A stretch of 64,000 bases of DNA. It comes from Labrenzia sp. R4_2. GTDB taxonomy: Bacteria > Pseudomonadota > Alphaproteobacteria > Rhizobiales > Stappiaceae. Location of the stretch: contig NZ_JAGHRJ010000004.1 of assembly GCF_017743865.1 (NCBI RefSeq), forward strand, positions 606,659-670,658, given 5' to 3'. The translations under genes were made by a program, and so were the position numbers. The notes beneath the pieces are model-generated. The model worked only from the letters and a program-made list of their open reading frames with translations, had not been told where the DNA came from and did not search any database. Positions within the stretch are counted from its first letter, which is position 1, and the number at the start of each line of letters is the position of its first letter. Below, piece after piece: positions 45,059-54,950 of the stretch.

Positions 45059-46039
45059 CTACCCGTCCTGAAGCGAGATAATGCCCGCATCGTTCTTTTC
45101 GCTGCCGAAAGCGAGCCGAAGCCCTGCGTTATCCCAGCCAAGGCTGGTGATTGGATGGCCTCCAGGACGCCGCAACAGGACTTCCGCGTTATCTTCGAAC
45201 CGGCTCATCATGACCATGCCGTCCTGATAGCCCAGCGCGACGACCTCTTCCTTTGGATGGCAGGCAACCGCCGTAACCAAGACGTCACTCCGTGTCCCAA
45301 GCTGCAATGGGGATTGGCCCATGGGACCGGTTTTTCCAAAAAACGGCCAAACGATCGCGGCATTGGCCCCGGAGGTTGCAAGATACTTGCCTTTGACCGA
45401 CCAGCTGAAGGACTTAACTTTTGCCGGATACCCGGTCATGCGCATGTCTTGATTGTCAGACAGGCGCCAGCCATGCAGCGCGTTTTCCTGCATTGCCGTC
45501 ACGAGGTATTTGCCGTCCGGTGAAAAACTGGTTCCAAGATGCGCACCTTTCCAGGTCAGGTTGACCGGCTTGCCTTCGGTGCCGGCCCACCACAATGTGG
45601 CGCCGTCGTACCGGGAAACTGCCAACCGCAGCCCCTTGGGCGCAAACGCAATGCCCCCAACGGCCCGATCGTGGGCAAACTCTTTTTCCCGACCATCCGA
45701 CAAGCGAACCCACGCTGTCCGGCCGCTCGCAAAGGCAACAGCGCCGTTGGGCCCACTGGCAATCAGATCAATCCACTTGCGTGGGCGTTCTGCCAGAAGC
45801 TCGCTCGATCCATCGGGTGACGAGGCATAAATCGCACCATCATCGCCCGAAGTGATCAGGGACTTGCCATCAATGGATGGCTCCGCCGCCAAAAGGCCGT
45901 TCTTGTGCGGCGCCAGATGAGTTTCGCCTGCTTCAACGAAGTGTATGACGCCCTCACCCGTCGCGACATACGCAGCATCACCCAAAAAACCGGCTCGGAC
46001 GACGAAGCCGTCCACGTCCATAGGAGCAACAATTGGCAC
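45059..46039 (-). CDS. WD40-repeat protein paired with a CobW GTPase
   Basis: This is a 326-residue soluble beta-propeller protein without signal peptide. Several degenerate WD40 repeats are visible (for example SLITSGDDGAIYASSPDG, GTSFSPDGKYLVTAM, ATSGANAAIVWPFFGK, TSLGWDNAGLRLAFG). It starts with GTG at 46039, eight or so bases after AGGAG that overlaps the cobW stop, so it is translated with the GTPase. WD40 partners of CobW-type proteins recur in Alphaproteobacteria; a client or scaffold role is inferred. Confidence 0.85.
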   Translation of the reverse strand: MPIVAPMDVDGFVVRAGFLGDAAYVATGEGVIHFVEAGETHLAPHKNGLLAAEPSIDGKSLITSGDDGAIYASSPDGSSELLAERPRKWIDLIASGPNGAVAFASGRTAWVRLSDGREKEFAHDRAVGGIAFAPKGLRLAVSRYDGATLWWAGTEGKPVNLTWKGAHLGTSFSPDGKYLVTAMQENALHGWRLSDNQDMRMTGYPAKVKSFSWSVKGKYLATSGANAAIVWPFFGKTGPMGQSPLQLGTRSDVLVTAVACHPKEEVVALGYQDGMVMMSRFEDNAEVLLRRPGGHPITSLGWDNAGLRLAFGSEKNDAGIISLQDG

Positions 46040-46048
46040 CCTCAGCTC

Positions 46049-47116
46049 CTATTCCGCGGCACAAGCCTTGAAGTTTGCTTTCAGGACATCCCAGTTCAGA
46101 TCCCGGCCGATAAAGACCAGCCGGCTTTCGCGCGGTTCGTCGTTCTTCCAGTCCCGCTGATGATCTCCCTCGACGATCATGTGAACGCCTTGGATGACAT
46201 AACGCTGTGGGTCATCCTTGAACGCGAGGATCCCCTTCATTCGGAGAATGTTCGGTCCCTGGATCTGAGTCACCTGATTGATCCACGGGAAGAACATCTC
46301 GGGGTCGAGATCACCCGCGGTCAGTGAGATGCTTTTGACGGAATGCGTCTCTTCGTGGCCATGATGGTGGTGACCATGATCGTGGCTGTGGTCATGATGA
46401 TGATGGTCGTGGTCATGATCACAATCCGGGCTGCATTCGTGGGCGTGATGACCGTGTTCCAGGAAGTGGGGATCGAGCGACAGGATCCGATCAAGATCGA
46501 AGGCCCCGCGATCAAGCACCTTCGCGATATCGACACCGCATCGTTCGCTATGATGAAGAACCGCATACGGATTGATCGACCGGATACGGGCTTCAACCGC
46601 GCTCAATTCGTCAGCAGACACCAAGTCGGTCTTGTTGATCAGGATAACGTCTGCAAAGGCAACCTGATCTTCAGCTTCCTGGGTATCTTCCAAACGTTGC
46701 AGTACATGACGAGCATCCACAACCGCCACGACCGCGTCCAACTTGGCAGCTGCCCGCACATCATCGTCCATAAAGAAAGTCTGCGCGACGGGCGCAGGAT
46801 CGGCGACACCTGTGGTCTCCACGATTATGGCGTCAAAGGCGCCCTTGCGCTTCATCAGGTTCTGAACGGTGCGGATCAGGTCGCCACGAACTGTGCAACA
46901 AATGCAGCCGTTGTTCATTTCGAAGATTTCTTCATCCGACTCGACCAATAGGTCGTTGTCGATACCGACTTCTCCGAATTCATTGACGATAACGGCGTAC
47001 CGCTGACCGTGGTTTTCGGTCAGGATCCGATTGAGCAAGGTGGTTTTTCCGGCCCCCAGATATCCTGTCAAAACGGTGACCGGTATCTGAGCCGGGGTCT
47101 CCTGGGTCGCAGACAT
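46049..47116 (-). CDS. CobW/COG0523 family GTPase, probable zinc metallochaperone
   Basis: This is a 355-residue G3E GTPase: Walker [14 protein letters not shown] (residues 18-30), metal motif Cys71-Ile-Cys73-Cys74 (CICC), [11 protein letters not shown], and [11 protein letters not shown] very His-rich stretch (about 215-260, with SPDC and [13 protein letters not shown]) precedes the C-terminal CobW_C domain. COG0523 proteins deliver zinc, cobalt or nickel to target enzymes; the His cluster argues for zinc or nickel. I chose ATG 47116 with GGAAG upstream. It is the first gene of a pair with the WD40 protein. Confidence 0.92.
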   Translation of the reverse strand: MSATQETPAQIPVTVLTGYLGAGKTTLLNRILTENHGQRYAVIVNEFGEVGIDNDLLVESDEEIFEMNNGCICCTVRGDLIRTVQNLMKRKGAFDAIIVETTGVADPAPVAQTFFMDDDVRAAAKLDAVVAVVDARHVLQRLEDTQEAEDQVAFADVILINKTDLVSADELSAVEARIRSINPYAVLHHSERCGVDIAKVLDRGAFDLDRILSLDPHFLEHGHHAHECSPDCDHDHDHHHHDHSHDHGHHHHGHEETHSVKSISLTAGDLDPEMFFPWINQVTQIQGPNILRMKGILAFKDDPQRYVIQGVHMIVEGDHQRDWKNDEPRESRLVFIGRDLNWDVLKANFKACAAE

Positions 47117-47173
47117 TGCGTATCTTCCTGGAAAATTGAAAAAGGCAGGCTCATCTGAGCCCCTGTTAGCCGC

Positions 47174-47187
47174 CATATAATCATATC
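47174..47187 (-). promoter_or_regulatory. AT-rich imperfect palindrome upstream of the CobW gene
   Basis: CATATAATCATATC is an imperfect inverted repeat (5 of 7 pairs) 58 bases before the cobW ATG. The position and AT-rich character would suit a Zur-type site, but the match is weak. Confidence 0.25.
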
Positions 47188-47349
47188 CTTGCCGAATTGG
47201 GAGAGCAGATCGCGATTTTTACAGCTGTTGGAGGTCAGTGCGCGAACCGCCAGACCCCGAACTGCTTTCAGCACAAGCGGCCTTTCAGGCCTCTCGCAGC
47301 GTGCTATCAGTTGAGTCCAGTCAGATTTACAAAGCGGAACGATGACGTC

Positions 47350-48525
47350 ATGAAAACGATTTCTGGGTTTGATCGGATCGGTGAGGAAAATGCATTTGCC
47401 GTTCTTGCGCGCGCCACGCAGCTGGCAGGAGAAGGGCATGACATCATCAATCTCGGAATTGGCCAGCCGGATTTCCAAACGCCGGACCACATCGTCGAAG
47501 CTGCCATCAAGGCCCTTAAGGATGGCCACCATGGCTACACACCGGCAACCGGCATTGCCCCGTTGCGCGAAGCGGTATCAGCTGATCTTCATGAGCGTCA
47601 CAATGTCGAAAGTAATCCGGACAATGTCGTCATTGTGCCAGGCGGCAAGGTCACCATGTTCATGGCGATACTGATGTTTGGCGAACCCGGCGTGGATATT
47701 CTTTATCCGGACCCCGGTTTTCCAATTTATAGGTCAATGATTGAGTTCACAGGCGCACGCCCGGTTCCGGTGCCCATTCGCGAAGAAAACAATTTCGGGT
47801 TTTCCGCTGAAGAAACGCTATCTCTAATGACAGAAAAGACCCGTCTTCTGATCCTCAATTCACCAGCAAATCCAACCGGCGGTGTGACGCCGAGAACGGA
47901 AATCGAAACCCTGGTCAAAGGTCTGGCTGCCTTCCCGGAGGCAGCCGTTCTTTCTGACGAAATCTATTCTCAGATGACCTATGACGGCATGGAGCACGTG
48001 TCGTTGCTGTCGTTTCCGGAAATTTGCGACCGCCTGATTTTACTGGACGGATGGTCCAAAACCTATGCCATGACCGGATGGCGGCTCGGGTTTTCCTTGT
48101 GGCCGGATCAGCTGATCGACAAGGCACGCAAGCTTGCGGTCAACGCCTGGTCCTGCGTCAACGCCCCTGCCCAATATGCTGCACTTGCCGCGCTGACCGG
48201 TCCGCAAGACGCCGTTCATGCGATGGTTCGCGAGTTTGATCAGCGCCGAAAGATCGTCGTCGAGGGTCTGAATGCAATAGAAGGGATTTCGTGCAAAACA
48301 CCGCTCGGTGCGTTCTACGCCTATCCAAACATCAAGCAGACCTGTTGGCCGGCAAAAAAACTGGCGTCTGCACTCCTTGAAGAAGCCGGCGTTGCCGTAA
48401 TCGGAGGCCCAGACTTCGGTGTACTCGGCGAAGGTTACATCCGCCTCAGCTATGCGAATTCATCCGAAAACATCCAGAGAGCGCTTAACAGGATAGAAAT
48501 TTTCCTATCCGGTCAAAAATCATAA
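47350..48525 (+). CDS. PLP-dependent class I/II aminotransferase
   Basis: This 391-residue fold-type I aminotransferase has the substrate region INLGIGQPDFQTPDHI, a cofactor block NSPANPTGGV (Asn170, Pro174), LSDEIYSQMTYDG and the PLP Lys237 in LLDGWSKTYAMTGWRLGF. It fits the aspartate/alanine-type subgroup. The ATG at 47350 is chosen because the longer frame precedes the family start by 51 residues and has no motif. The gene is divergent from cobW and monocistronic. Confidence 0.92.
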   Translation: MKTISGFDRIGEENAFAVLARATQLAGEGHDIINLGIGQPDFQTPDHIVEAAIKALKDGHHGYTPATGIAPLREAVSADLHERHNVESNPDNVVIVPGGKVTMFMAILMFGEPGVDILYPDPGFPIYRSMIEFTGARPVPVPIREENNFGFSAEETLSLMTEKTRLLILNSPANPTGGVTPRTEIETLVKGLAAFPEAAVLSDEIYSQMTYDGMEHVSLLSFPEICDRLILLDGWSKTYAMTGWRLGFSLWPDQLIDKARKLAVNAWSCVNAPAQYAALAALTGPQDAVHAMVREFDQRRKIVVEGLNAIEGISCKTPLGAFYAYPNIKQTCWPAKKLASALLEEAGVAVIGGPDFGVLGEGYIRLSYANSSENIQRALNRIEIFLSGQKS

Positions 48526-48674
48526 GTCTTTATCCACACCCATCTTAAGATACTTCTGAATAAGACATAATTTACCTTAAGAAAATTCGAATTCCGCTAC
48601 GTATTGTTTTATTAAACCTTTAGGCCGTTCAATGCCGCTCAAGCTAAAAATAGCGCGATGGTGGGAAACGAGAG

Positions 48675-50843
48675 ATGGCGACAAATATTGCCTTGGATCT
48701 GGAGCAATCCTTTGGAGAGCTCAACGAGTGTGTTCTAGTCACGCAACCCGACCGCACGATCATCTTCGTCAACAAGGCGATGGAAGACTTGCTCAAGGTG
48801 GATCGTCAGGACCTAATTGGCACGACGACCGAGCGCTTTTTCGCAGACAAAAAGCATTTCGAAAATCTTGGCGAGATCTACGACACGCCGACTGACCAGC
48901 GTCACCGCAAAGCGTATGCCTTCGACATCAAAACAGGGGACGGAAGTGTTGTCCCCCTCGAGGTCGTGAGCGCACCGCTCTTCGACGCTGATCACGAACT
49001 GACTGGCATCCTGTTCATCTCACGCGACCAATCTGAGCGGATCGCGTTGGAAAAACGGGTCAAAAACATCGCGGAAACGCTGGACGATGCTTTGGATGCA
49101 ATTTCGGAAGGCTTTGCAATCTACGACACGGATGACAAGCTGGTCGTCTGCAACAACACCTACCGCGAAATCTACGCGCCTTCAGCGCCCGCCATGCAGC
49201 CTGGCAACTCCTTTAAGGCCATCCTGAAATATGGTCTCGATAGAGATCAGTACGACACCAAAGGCCTGACGAAAGAGGAATGGCTCCAGGAACGCCTGAG
49301 TCATCATAAAGCCGCCGATGGCAAGGTGATTGAACAATCTCTGGCGGATGGCCGGTGGCTTCGGATTTCAGAGACCAAAACCCGGAGCGGCCGGAGAGCA
49401 GGTATTCGGGCAGATATCACGGAGATGAAAACGGCCAAAGCTGAGGCCGAATCCGCTTACCGGAATCTCTCACTGATTGCCGATAACGTTTCCTGTTCCA
49501 TTACTGAGGTTGATCTTGAAGGCCGGTGCGTCTTCATCAACAAGATAGGCTGCGAATGGTTCAATGGCACACAGGAAGAACTCCTGGGAACCCGTCTTCG
49601 CGAACGCCTTCCGTGGAAAGAGCGCGAGCAGGTTCGCCAGGTGTTTCAAAAAGCCTATGCCGGCGAGAAGTCTGCCGCAGACATCGCTTTCCACTTCCCG
49701 GATGGCATTTCCCGCGAATGCCAGTTTGAGGCAACACCAAGGTTTGACGAGGCGGGCGACGTCTCAGGCCTCGTGGTCATGATTGTCGACATCACGGACA
49801 AGAAAAAGACAGAGCGCACACTCGCAGAGCTTTATGCGATCACGTCAACCAACGAACTTACATACGAAGACAAGATTGCAGAGATCCTTCGGCTCGGATG
49901 TGAGCATCTCGACCTGCCATGCGGGATCATCAGTCACGTCATAGATGACCGCTATTCCATTAGCCATGCGCACAGCCCGGGATGTGTCATCGAGCCAGGC
50001 ACATCCTTCCCGCTGGAAGATACCTATTGCACCCTGACTCTGGATGCCGATGGCCCGATCGCAACGGCAGAGGCGTCAAAGTCTGAGTTCGCAAAACACC
50101 CTTGCTACCGGGTTTTCGGCCTGGAAACCTATATCGGTGCTCCTCTCCTGGTCGATGGGGAAATCCACGGGACGATCAACTTCACGTCCGAAGAAGTTAG
50201 GAAACGTCCGTTTACAGAAGCTGATGTTCAAATCGTTCGGCAGTTTGCGGATTGGGTGGGTCATGAGATCGCTCGCGACCGTGCCCACAAGGCTTTGATG
50301 CAAGCCAAGATCAACCTCGAGCGGATCGCTAGTATCGACGACCTGACCGGCATCATGAACCGGCGGGCTTTCCTCGAAGCCGCCAACACGGAAGTCGCTC
50401 GCTACCGCCGGACACAACGCCCCTTCACGGCCGTCATGATCGACATCGATAACTTCAAGCGTATCAATGACCGATGCGGCCACGCTGTCGGCGATGAAGT
50501 GCTGAAGAAGTTTACCAGTATTATCGGCGGCGCTCTGCGCGCGGTTGACGTATTTGGACGCGTCGGCGGCGAAGAGTTCTGCATGATCCTGCACAACACC
50601 ACCATGGAAGATGCCATGCTGGTGTCACAGCGGCTTCGCGAAAAAATTGTCGAAGAGTGCCAGTTCGACAATGTTGACCAGACGATTACCTGCAGCATGG
50701 GGCTTGCATCTATCGCGCGTGAAGATGTCGAGTTTTCCACGCTCATGCAGCGCGCCGATACGGCCCTTTACACCGCAAAAGAAACTGGCAGGAACCGCTG
50801 CGTCGAGTTCACGCCCGCGCTGGAGCCGGACGCTGCAGTTTAG
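48675..50843 (+). CDS. PAS/GAF-domain diguanylate cyclase
   Basis: This is a 722-residue cytoplasmic signalling protein. Order: PAS (about 10-125), PAS (about 140-250, EGFAIYDTDDKLVVCNNTY), PAS (about 265-375), GAF (about 385-540), and GGDEF (about 560-720). The active site is Gly631-Gly632-Glu-Glu-Phe635; an inhibitory site RAVD at 622-625 lies exactly five residues before it, so product inhibition is expected. It makes cyclic di-GMP. There is no EAL domain and no membrane segment. The start is the ATG at 48675. Confidence 0.93.
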   Translation: MATNIALDLEQSFGELNECVLVTQPDRTIIFVNKAMEDLLKVDRQDLIGTTTERFFADKKHFENLGEIYDTPTDQRHRKAYAFDIKTGDGSVVPLEVVSAPLFDADHELTGILFISRDQSERIALEKRVKNIAETLDDALDAISEGFAIYDTDDKLVVCNNTYREIYAPSAPAMQPGNSFKAILKYGLDRDQYDTKGLTKEEWLQERLSHHKAADGKVIEQSLADGRWLRISETKTRSGRRAGIRADITEMKTAKAEAESAYRNLSLIADNVSCSITEVDLEGRCVFINKIGCEWFNGTQEELLGTRLRERLPWKEREQVRQVFQKAYAGEKSAADIAFHFPDGISRECQFEATPRFDEAGDVSGLVVMIVDITDKKKTERTLAELYAITSTNELTYEDKIAEILRLGCEHLDLPCGIISHVIDDRYSISHAHSPGCVIEPGTSFPLEDTYCTLTLDADGPIATAEASKSEFAKHPCYRVFGLETYIGAPLLVDGEIHGTINFTSEEVRKRPFTEADVQIVRQFADWVGHEIARDRAHKALMQAKINLERIASIDDLTGIMNRRAFLEAANTEVARYRRTQRPFTAVMIDIDNFKRINDRCGHAVGDEVLKKFTSIIGGALRAVDVFGRVGGEEFCMILHNTTMEDAMLVSQRLREKIVEECQFDNVDQTITCSMGLASIAREDVEFSTLMQRADTALYTAKETGRNRCVEFTPALEPDAAV

Positions 50844-50859
50844 GAACGACATCCGACTT

Positions 50860-50937
50860 TGCGACAGGGTGTCGCAGGTTAGCCGGAGCATGCCGTACAT
50901 TTGACAGTCGAACATCACGGTGAGACCCTACCGTGGT
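50860..50937 (+). terminator. Hairpins after the diguanylate cyclase gene (possible terminator)
   Basis: TGCGACA/TGTCGCA (50860-50876, 3-base loop) is followed by ATCACGGT/ACCGTGGT (50914-50937, 8-base loop). Neither has a clean T-run, so termination here is only possible. Confidence 0.35.
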
Positions 50938-51059
50938 GTTTGGCGCATGAGTACGTGAGCATAAACCAAGCCCATCACAGAAAAATTTGGAACGCGACCG
51001 CGCCATTACGGTTTACCTCGACGACAACGTCTTGGTGAACGCAACCATGGGAGGTTCGC

Positions 51060-51473
51060 TTGTTCAAAAAAATACTCGTTCCAATTGACCTCAGACACCC
51101 TGATGCGCTTGAGAAGGCGATCTCGGCTACGGCAGCAATCGCCAAGCCTGAAAACATTCCGGTTGTCTTCGCCGCAGTATCAACGGCAGCCCCGTCTGCG
51201 CTCGCCCACAATCCGGATGAACTCAAATCCAAGATGGCGGAGTTTGCCGAAGCGCAAGGCAGGCAGCATGGGATTGATGCGACCGGACAGGCGTTTTTTT
51301 CGCATGACCCGTCGGTTGATCTGGAAAACGCTCTCTTAAAGGCGATCGACGAAACCGGCGCGGATCTGGTGGTTATGGCAACGCACGTGCCGCACCTGTC
51401 CGATCGTTTCTGGCCGTCCAACGGCGGCCGAATTGCGTCCCACGCGGGCGTTTCGGTCTTCCTTGTCCGCTAG
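51060..51473 (+). CDS. Universal stress protein (UspA family)
   Basis: This is a 137-residue single-domain Usp with the N-terminal KKILVPIDLRHPDALEKA and the C-terminal ATP-binding motif region (DLVVMATHVPHLSDRF, NGGRIASHAGVSVFLVR). The start is a TTG at 51060 with GGGAGG about six bases upstream; no ATG is available. It lies 30 bases before the BCCT transporter gene on the same strand, so both are probably cotranscribed. Confidence 0.88.
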   Translation: MFKKILVPIDLRHPDALEKAISATAAIAKPENIPVVFAAVSTAAPSALAHNPDELKSKMAEFAEAQGRQHGIDATGQAFFSHDPSVDLENALLKAIDETGADLVVMATHVPHLSDRFWPSNGGRIASHAGVSVFLVR

Positions 51474-51503
51474 ACCCGCCTCTCACGTTAAAAGGAACGC
51501 TCC

Positions 51504-53141
51504 ATGAGCGACGATACAAGCAATCAGGGCATCCCGGATCCCGACGGCGCTGCCAACATGATCGATACCGACTATGAGATCGGCCAAGACAATATCGAAA
51601 CACAGGTTGGACCATTTAATTTGGACATCCATAATCCTGTTTTTCTGGTGTCGGGCCTGACAATCGTCGCGTTTGTCTTTCTGACGCTCGCTTTCCAGAC
51701 GGAAGTTGGACCGGTCTTTGACGCCCTGCGAAACTGGTTGACGTCCAACCTGGACTGGTTCTTCATCCTGTCTGGAAATGTTTTCGTATTGGTCTGCCTT
51801 CTCTTGATTGTGACCCCTTTGGGCAGTGTCCGCATTGGGGGCAAAGACGCAGAACCCGACTATACCTACTTCGGCTGGTTCGCGATGTTGTTCGCAGCAG
51901 GCATGGGCATCGGTCTGATGTTCTTCGGCGTGCTCGAACCTGTCTATCACATGGCGTTTTCATCGCCGCTCGGTGTACCGTCACCCTTTGATGCAGATGG
52001 CAACCTTATCGAGGAGAATGTTGCCGCGGCCAAGGCCATGGGCATGGCCGCCACCATCTACCATTGGGGCCTGCATCCCTGGGCGATCTACGCAGTGGTT
52101 GCGCTTTCGTTGGCCTTGTTCTCATACAATAAGGGCCTGCCGTTGACGATGCGCTCCGTCTTCTACCCAATTTTTGGAGAGAAGACTTGGGGTTGGCCGG
52201 GACACGTCATCGATATTCTCGCGGTTTTCGCAACACTCTTTGGCCTTGCAACATCCCTCGGTTTTGGCGCTCAGCAAGCCAATGCCGGACTGGAGTTTGT
52301 CTTCGGCATTCCGGTCAGCGATACGGCACAGGTCATTCTCATCATCGGCATCACGGTTGTCGCTCTTGTGTCGGTGATGCGCGGCCTCGACGGCGGCGTG
52401 AAGGTGCTGTCAGAGATCAATATGATGATTGCGGCTTTGCTGCTGCTGTTCGTCATCATTGCCGGCCCAACCATGACGCTTGTCAGCGATTTCTTTGCGA
52501 ACCTTGGCGCTTATGCCCGCGAAGTTGTGCCGCTTTCCATGCCATTCGGCCGGGAAGATGACGGTTTCCGGCAGGGCTGGACTGCGTTTTATTGGGCGTG
52601 GTGGATTTCCTGGTCGCCGTTTGTCGGCATGTTTATCGCCCGGGTCAGCCGCGGCCGCACAGTGCGCGAGTTCGTAATCTGCGTCTTGATTATTCCGTCA
52701 ATCGTTTCGGTTCTCTGGATGACCGCCTTCGGCGGCACCGCGATCGAGCAAGTACTGACGGATTCGGGAAGTCAGGTTCGAGAATACGTGATCGCGTCTT
52801 ACAGCCCCGAGCTTTCCTTGTTCGGAATGCTTGCGGATCTGCCGTTCGCATCCATCACGTCGTTCATTGCCATCATCCTGGTCATTGTCTTCTTCGTGAC
52901 CTCGTCGGACTCCGGTTCCCTGGTCATTGATACGATCACTGCCGGTGGCAAAGTAGATGCGCCTGTTTCTCAACGGGTCTTCTGGTGCACGTTTGAAGGC
53001 TTGGTAGCGATTGCGCTCTTGCTGGGCGGCGGCCTCGGGGCCTTGCAGGCGATGGCGGTCTCTACTGGCTTTCCCTTCACAATCGTCTTGTTGCTCGCTT
53101 GTTATGCGATCTTCAAGGGATTGAAAGACGAACCGCGCTAG
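51504..53141 (+). CDS. BCCT family transporter (betaine/carnitine/choline type)
   Basis: This is a 545-residue secondary transporter with twelve hydrophobic helices. Hallmarks are GMGIGLMFFGVLEPVYHM, HWGLHPWAIYAVVAL, MRGLDGGVKVLSEIN and the aromatic box WAWWISWSPFVGMFIARVSRGRT. The long acidic N-terminal tail (about 40 residues) resembles regulated members such as BetP. It imports a quaternary amine such as glycine betaine or choline, probably for osmoprotection. A usp gene precedes it and a terminator follows. Confidence 0.94.
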   Translation: MSDDTSNQGIPDPDGAANMIDTDYEIGQDNIETQVGPFNLDIHNPVFLVSGLTIVAFVFLTLAFQTEVGPVFDALRNWLTSNLDWFFILSGNVFVLVCLLLIVTPLGSVRIGGKDAEPDYTYFGWFAMLFAAGMGIGLMFFGVLEPVYHMAFSSPLGVPSPFDADGNLIEENVAAAKAMGMAATIYHWGLHPWAIYAVVALSLALFSYNKGLPLTMRSVFYPIFGEKTWGWPGHVIDILAVFATLFGLATSLGFGAQQANAGLEFVFGIPVSDTAQVILIIGITVVALVSVMRGLDGGVKVLSEINMMIAALLLLFVIIAGPTMTLVSDFFANLGAYAREVVPLSMPFGREDDGFRQGWTAFYWAWWISWSPFVGMFIARVSRGRTVREFVICVLIIPSIVSVLWMTAFGGTAIEQVLTDSGSQVREYVIASYSPELSLFGMLADLPFASITSFIAIILVIVFFVTSSDSGSLVIDTITAGGKVDAPVSQRVFWCTFEGLVAIALLLGGGLGALQAMAVSTGFPFTIVLLLACYAIFKGLKDEPR

Positions 53142-53164
53142 GTGAAAAGTGATTTAGACACGTG

Positions 53165-53190
53165 AATGGGCGGCCAAGCCGCCCATTTTT
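53165..53190. terminator. Bidirectional terminator between BCCT and LacI genes
   Basis: AATGGGCGGC (53165-53174) and GCCGCCCATT (53178-53187) pair across CAA, with T-runs on both sides. It separates the convergent BCCT and LacI genes. Confidence 0.92.
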
Positions 53191-53201
53191 GTTGACGTTG
53201 T

Positions 53202-54293
53202 TTAGTCCGGGAGCTGCGGCGCCAACCGCACTCCGGGCGGCGGCGAGCTTTCGCGAACCCGCAGTTGGGGTTCGATGACGATCGGTGTGTTCGGAACACG
53301 ATCACCCGCGATTTGCCGGAGCAGTGTCAATGCTGCCAGCCGCCCGATCTTGTCCGGTTGTGCACCAACGGTCGTTAGAGCCGGTGTGCGGGCATCGGCA
53401 CCATCAATGTCGTCATACCCGGTGATGGCCATTTCCGGCCCAGGTTCGACGCCCGCCCGCCGCAAGGTGGTCATCATGCCAAAGGCGACCAAATCATTGA
53501 AACAAACTGCCGCTGTCGGCCGTTCAGCGGCTCCCAGGATCGCCGGTGCGGCCGAGCGCCCGTCTGCTTGGGTCATCAGCTCCGGCATATCAACTTGCGC
53601 ATCCGGATCTAATCCAGCATCCAGCATGGCATGCCGCCACCCTGTATGCCGGTATCGGCCGGTGGAACTGTCCCGGCGGCCACCCAGCATGGCGATCTGA
53701 CTGTGCCCCTGATCAATGAGGTGCTTTGTGATTTGGTACATGCCGGCTTCATCGTCGCCGCGCACACACGGCGCCCAGACCCCCGGCACCTCACGCGCGA
53801 CCAAAGTCACAGGGATGCCCTGATCGACAAGGCGGTTTATCTCCTCAGCTGAAGTTCCAACCGAGGGACACAAGATCAGACCGTCGGCACGGTGCTGAAG
53901 CAGGGTATTCACGAACGCCTTCTGCCGCTTAACATCGTCCCTGTGATTGCAGATAAAGATCATCTGCCCCTGTTCCTCCAGAACATCCTCGAGCGCTGAG
54001 AACACTTCGGCAAAGAACGGGTTCAAGATGTCATGGACAGCCACCCCGACAATTTGACTTCTCGAGGTGCGCAGAGAAGCGGCTGACCGGTTGTAGATAT
54101 AGCCGATCTCTTCAGCTGTCTGCTTGACCTTTGCCCGGGTTTCTTCAGCAACCAGCGGACTGTCCCGCAAGGCCAAAGAGACTGTCGCTGTCGAGATCCC
54201 AAGTTGGTCGGCAATATGACCCAGCGTCAGGCGTTTTCCGGGTTTTTGCGTCCCTTCCGGTGTGCGGGACTTGTTATTTTCACTGTCGGGCAT
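53202..54293 (-). CDS. LacI family transcriptional regulator
   Basis: This is a 363-residue regulator. The N-terminal helix-turn-helix and hinge are LTLGHIADQLGISTATVSLAL and YNRSAASLRTSRSQIVGV; the remainder is a periplasmic-binding-like sensor domain (FICNHRDDVKRQKAFVN, AAVCFNDLVAFGMMTTLR). I chose ATG 54293; a GTG at 54302 is possible. It converges with the BCCT gene and its own target is not obvious. Confidence 0.93.
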   Translation of the reverse strand: MPDSENNKSRTPEGTQKPGKRLTLGHIADQLGISTATVSLALRDSPLVAEETRAKVKQTAEEIGYIYNRSAASLRTSRSQIVGVAVHDILNPFFAEVFSALEDVLEEQGQMIFICNHRDDVKRQKAFVNTLLQHRADGLILCPSVGTSAEEINRLVDQGIPVTLVAREVPGVWAPCVRGDDEAGMYQITKHLIDQGHSQIAMLGGRRDSSTGRYRHTGWRHAMLDAGLDPDAQVDMPELMTQADGRSAAPAILGAAERPTAAVCFNDLVAFGMMTTLRRAGVEPGPEMAITGYDDIDGADARTPALTTVGAQPDKIGRLAALTLLRQIAGDRVPNTPIVIEPQLRVRESSPPPGVRLAPQLPD

Positions 54294-54377
54294 GCCGTAC
54301 ACTCAAAGTTCGGTTGCAGCGGGCGGCAGTTTGGAACACTGCGCCAGCTGGAACGATACCGCGTAACAATCCTCTGA

Positions 54378-54950
54378 TCAGTTACTTTGGGGAGCGGAAG
54401 CGTCGAATTCTTCTCGCAAATTTACGACGACGCGGCGGTTTTGCGACTGACAGGTCACCGCATCGCAATCGGTTACAGGACGCTCCACGCCATAACCCTT
54501 GGTCCACATGCGTTTGGCATCGACACCCCGTGCAACAAGCGCGTTGTAAACCGCTGTTGCCCTTTGTGTCGACAATGTTTTTTGGGCCGCTTCACTGCCC
54601 GGATCATCGGCATGGCCCTGTACTTTCACCAACCAGGATTTGTTCTGCTTCAACCATTTTGCCTGGTTATCGAGGGTCATTTTTGCTTCATCAGAGATCG
54701 TCGCCGATCCTCTGTCGAAATAAATCCTTCTGCCCACATTGATGATGAACTCTTCTTCAGATCCCGGACGGATTTCGGCAAAACCGGCCGCCGGAGCATT
54801 CGTTACGTTCGGTGAAGCAAGGTTTGACGCCGTGTTGCAGCTGGCAAGCCCCAGGCCAAAAACGACAGCCAAACAGATGCCGCCTGTCGTACGGCCAAAT
54901 CGAATAGACAAAAACGCCCCCAATTGTTTTTCATTTATGACCGGGTTCAA
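54378..54950 (-). CDS. OmpA-family lipoprotein
   Basis: This is a 190-residue exported protein. The signal peptide ends in a probable lipobox near GLASC (residue about 38), then an OmpA-like domain (YFDRGSATISDEAK, VQGHADDPGS, LSTQRATAVYNALVARGV, SQNRRVVVNL) that binds peptidoglycan. It is Pal-like in size. It overlaps the L,D-transpeptidase gene by four bases and lies downstream of it, an envelope pair. Confidence 0.9.
   Translation of the reverse strand: MNPVINEKQLGAFLSIRFGRTTGGICLAVVFGLGLASCNTASNLASPNVTNAPAAGFAEIRPGSEEEFIINVGRRIYFDRGSATISDEAKMTLDNQAKWLKQNKSWLVKVQGHADDPGSEAAQKTLSTQRATAVYNALVARGVDAKRMWTKGYGVERPVTDCDAVTCQSQNRRVVVNLREEFDASAPQSN

Noticed and set aside
48542..48551. ATCTTAAGAT palindrome before the diguanylate cyclase gene
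   Set aside because: It is short and AT-rich and could easily occur by chance; no second feature supports it.
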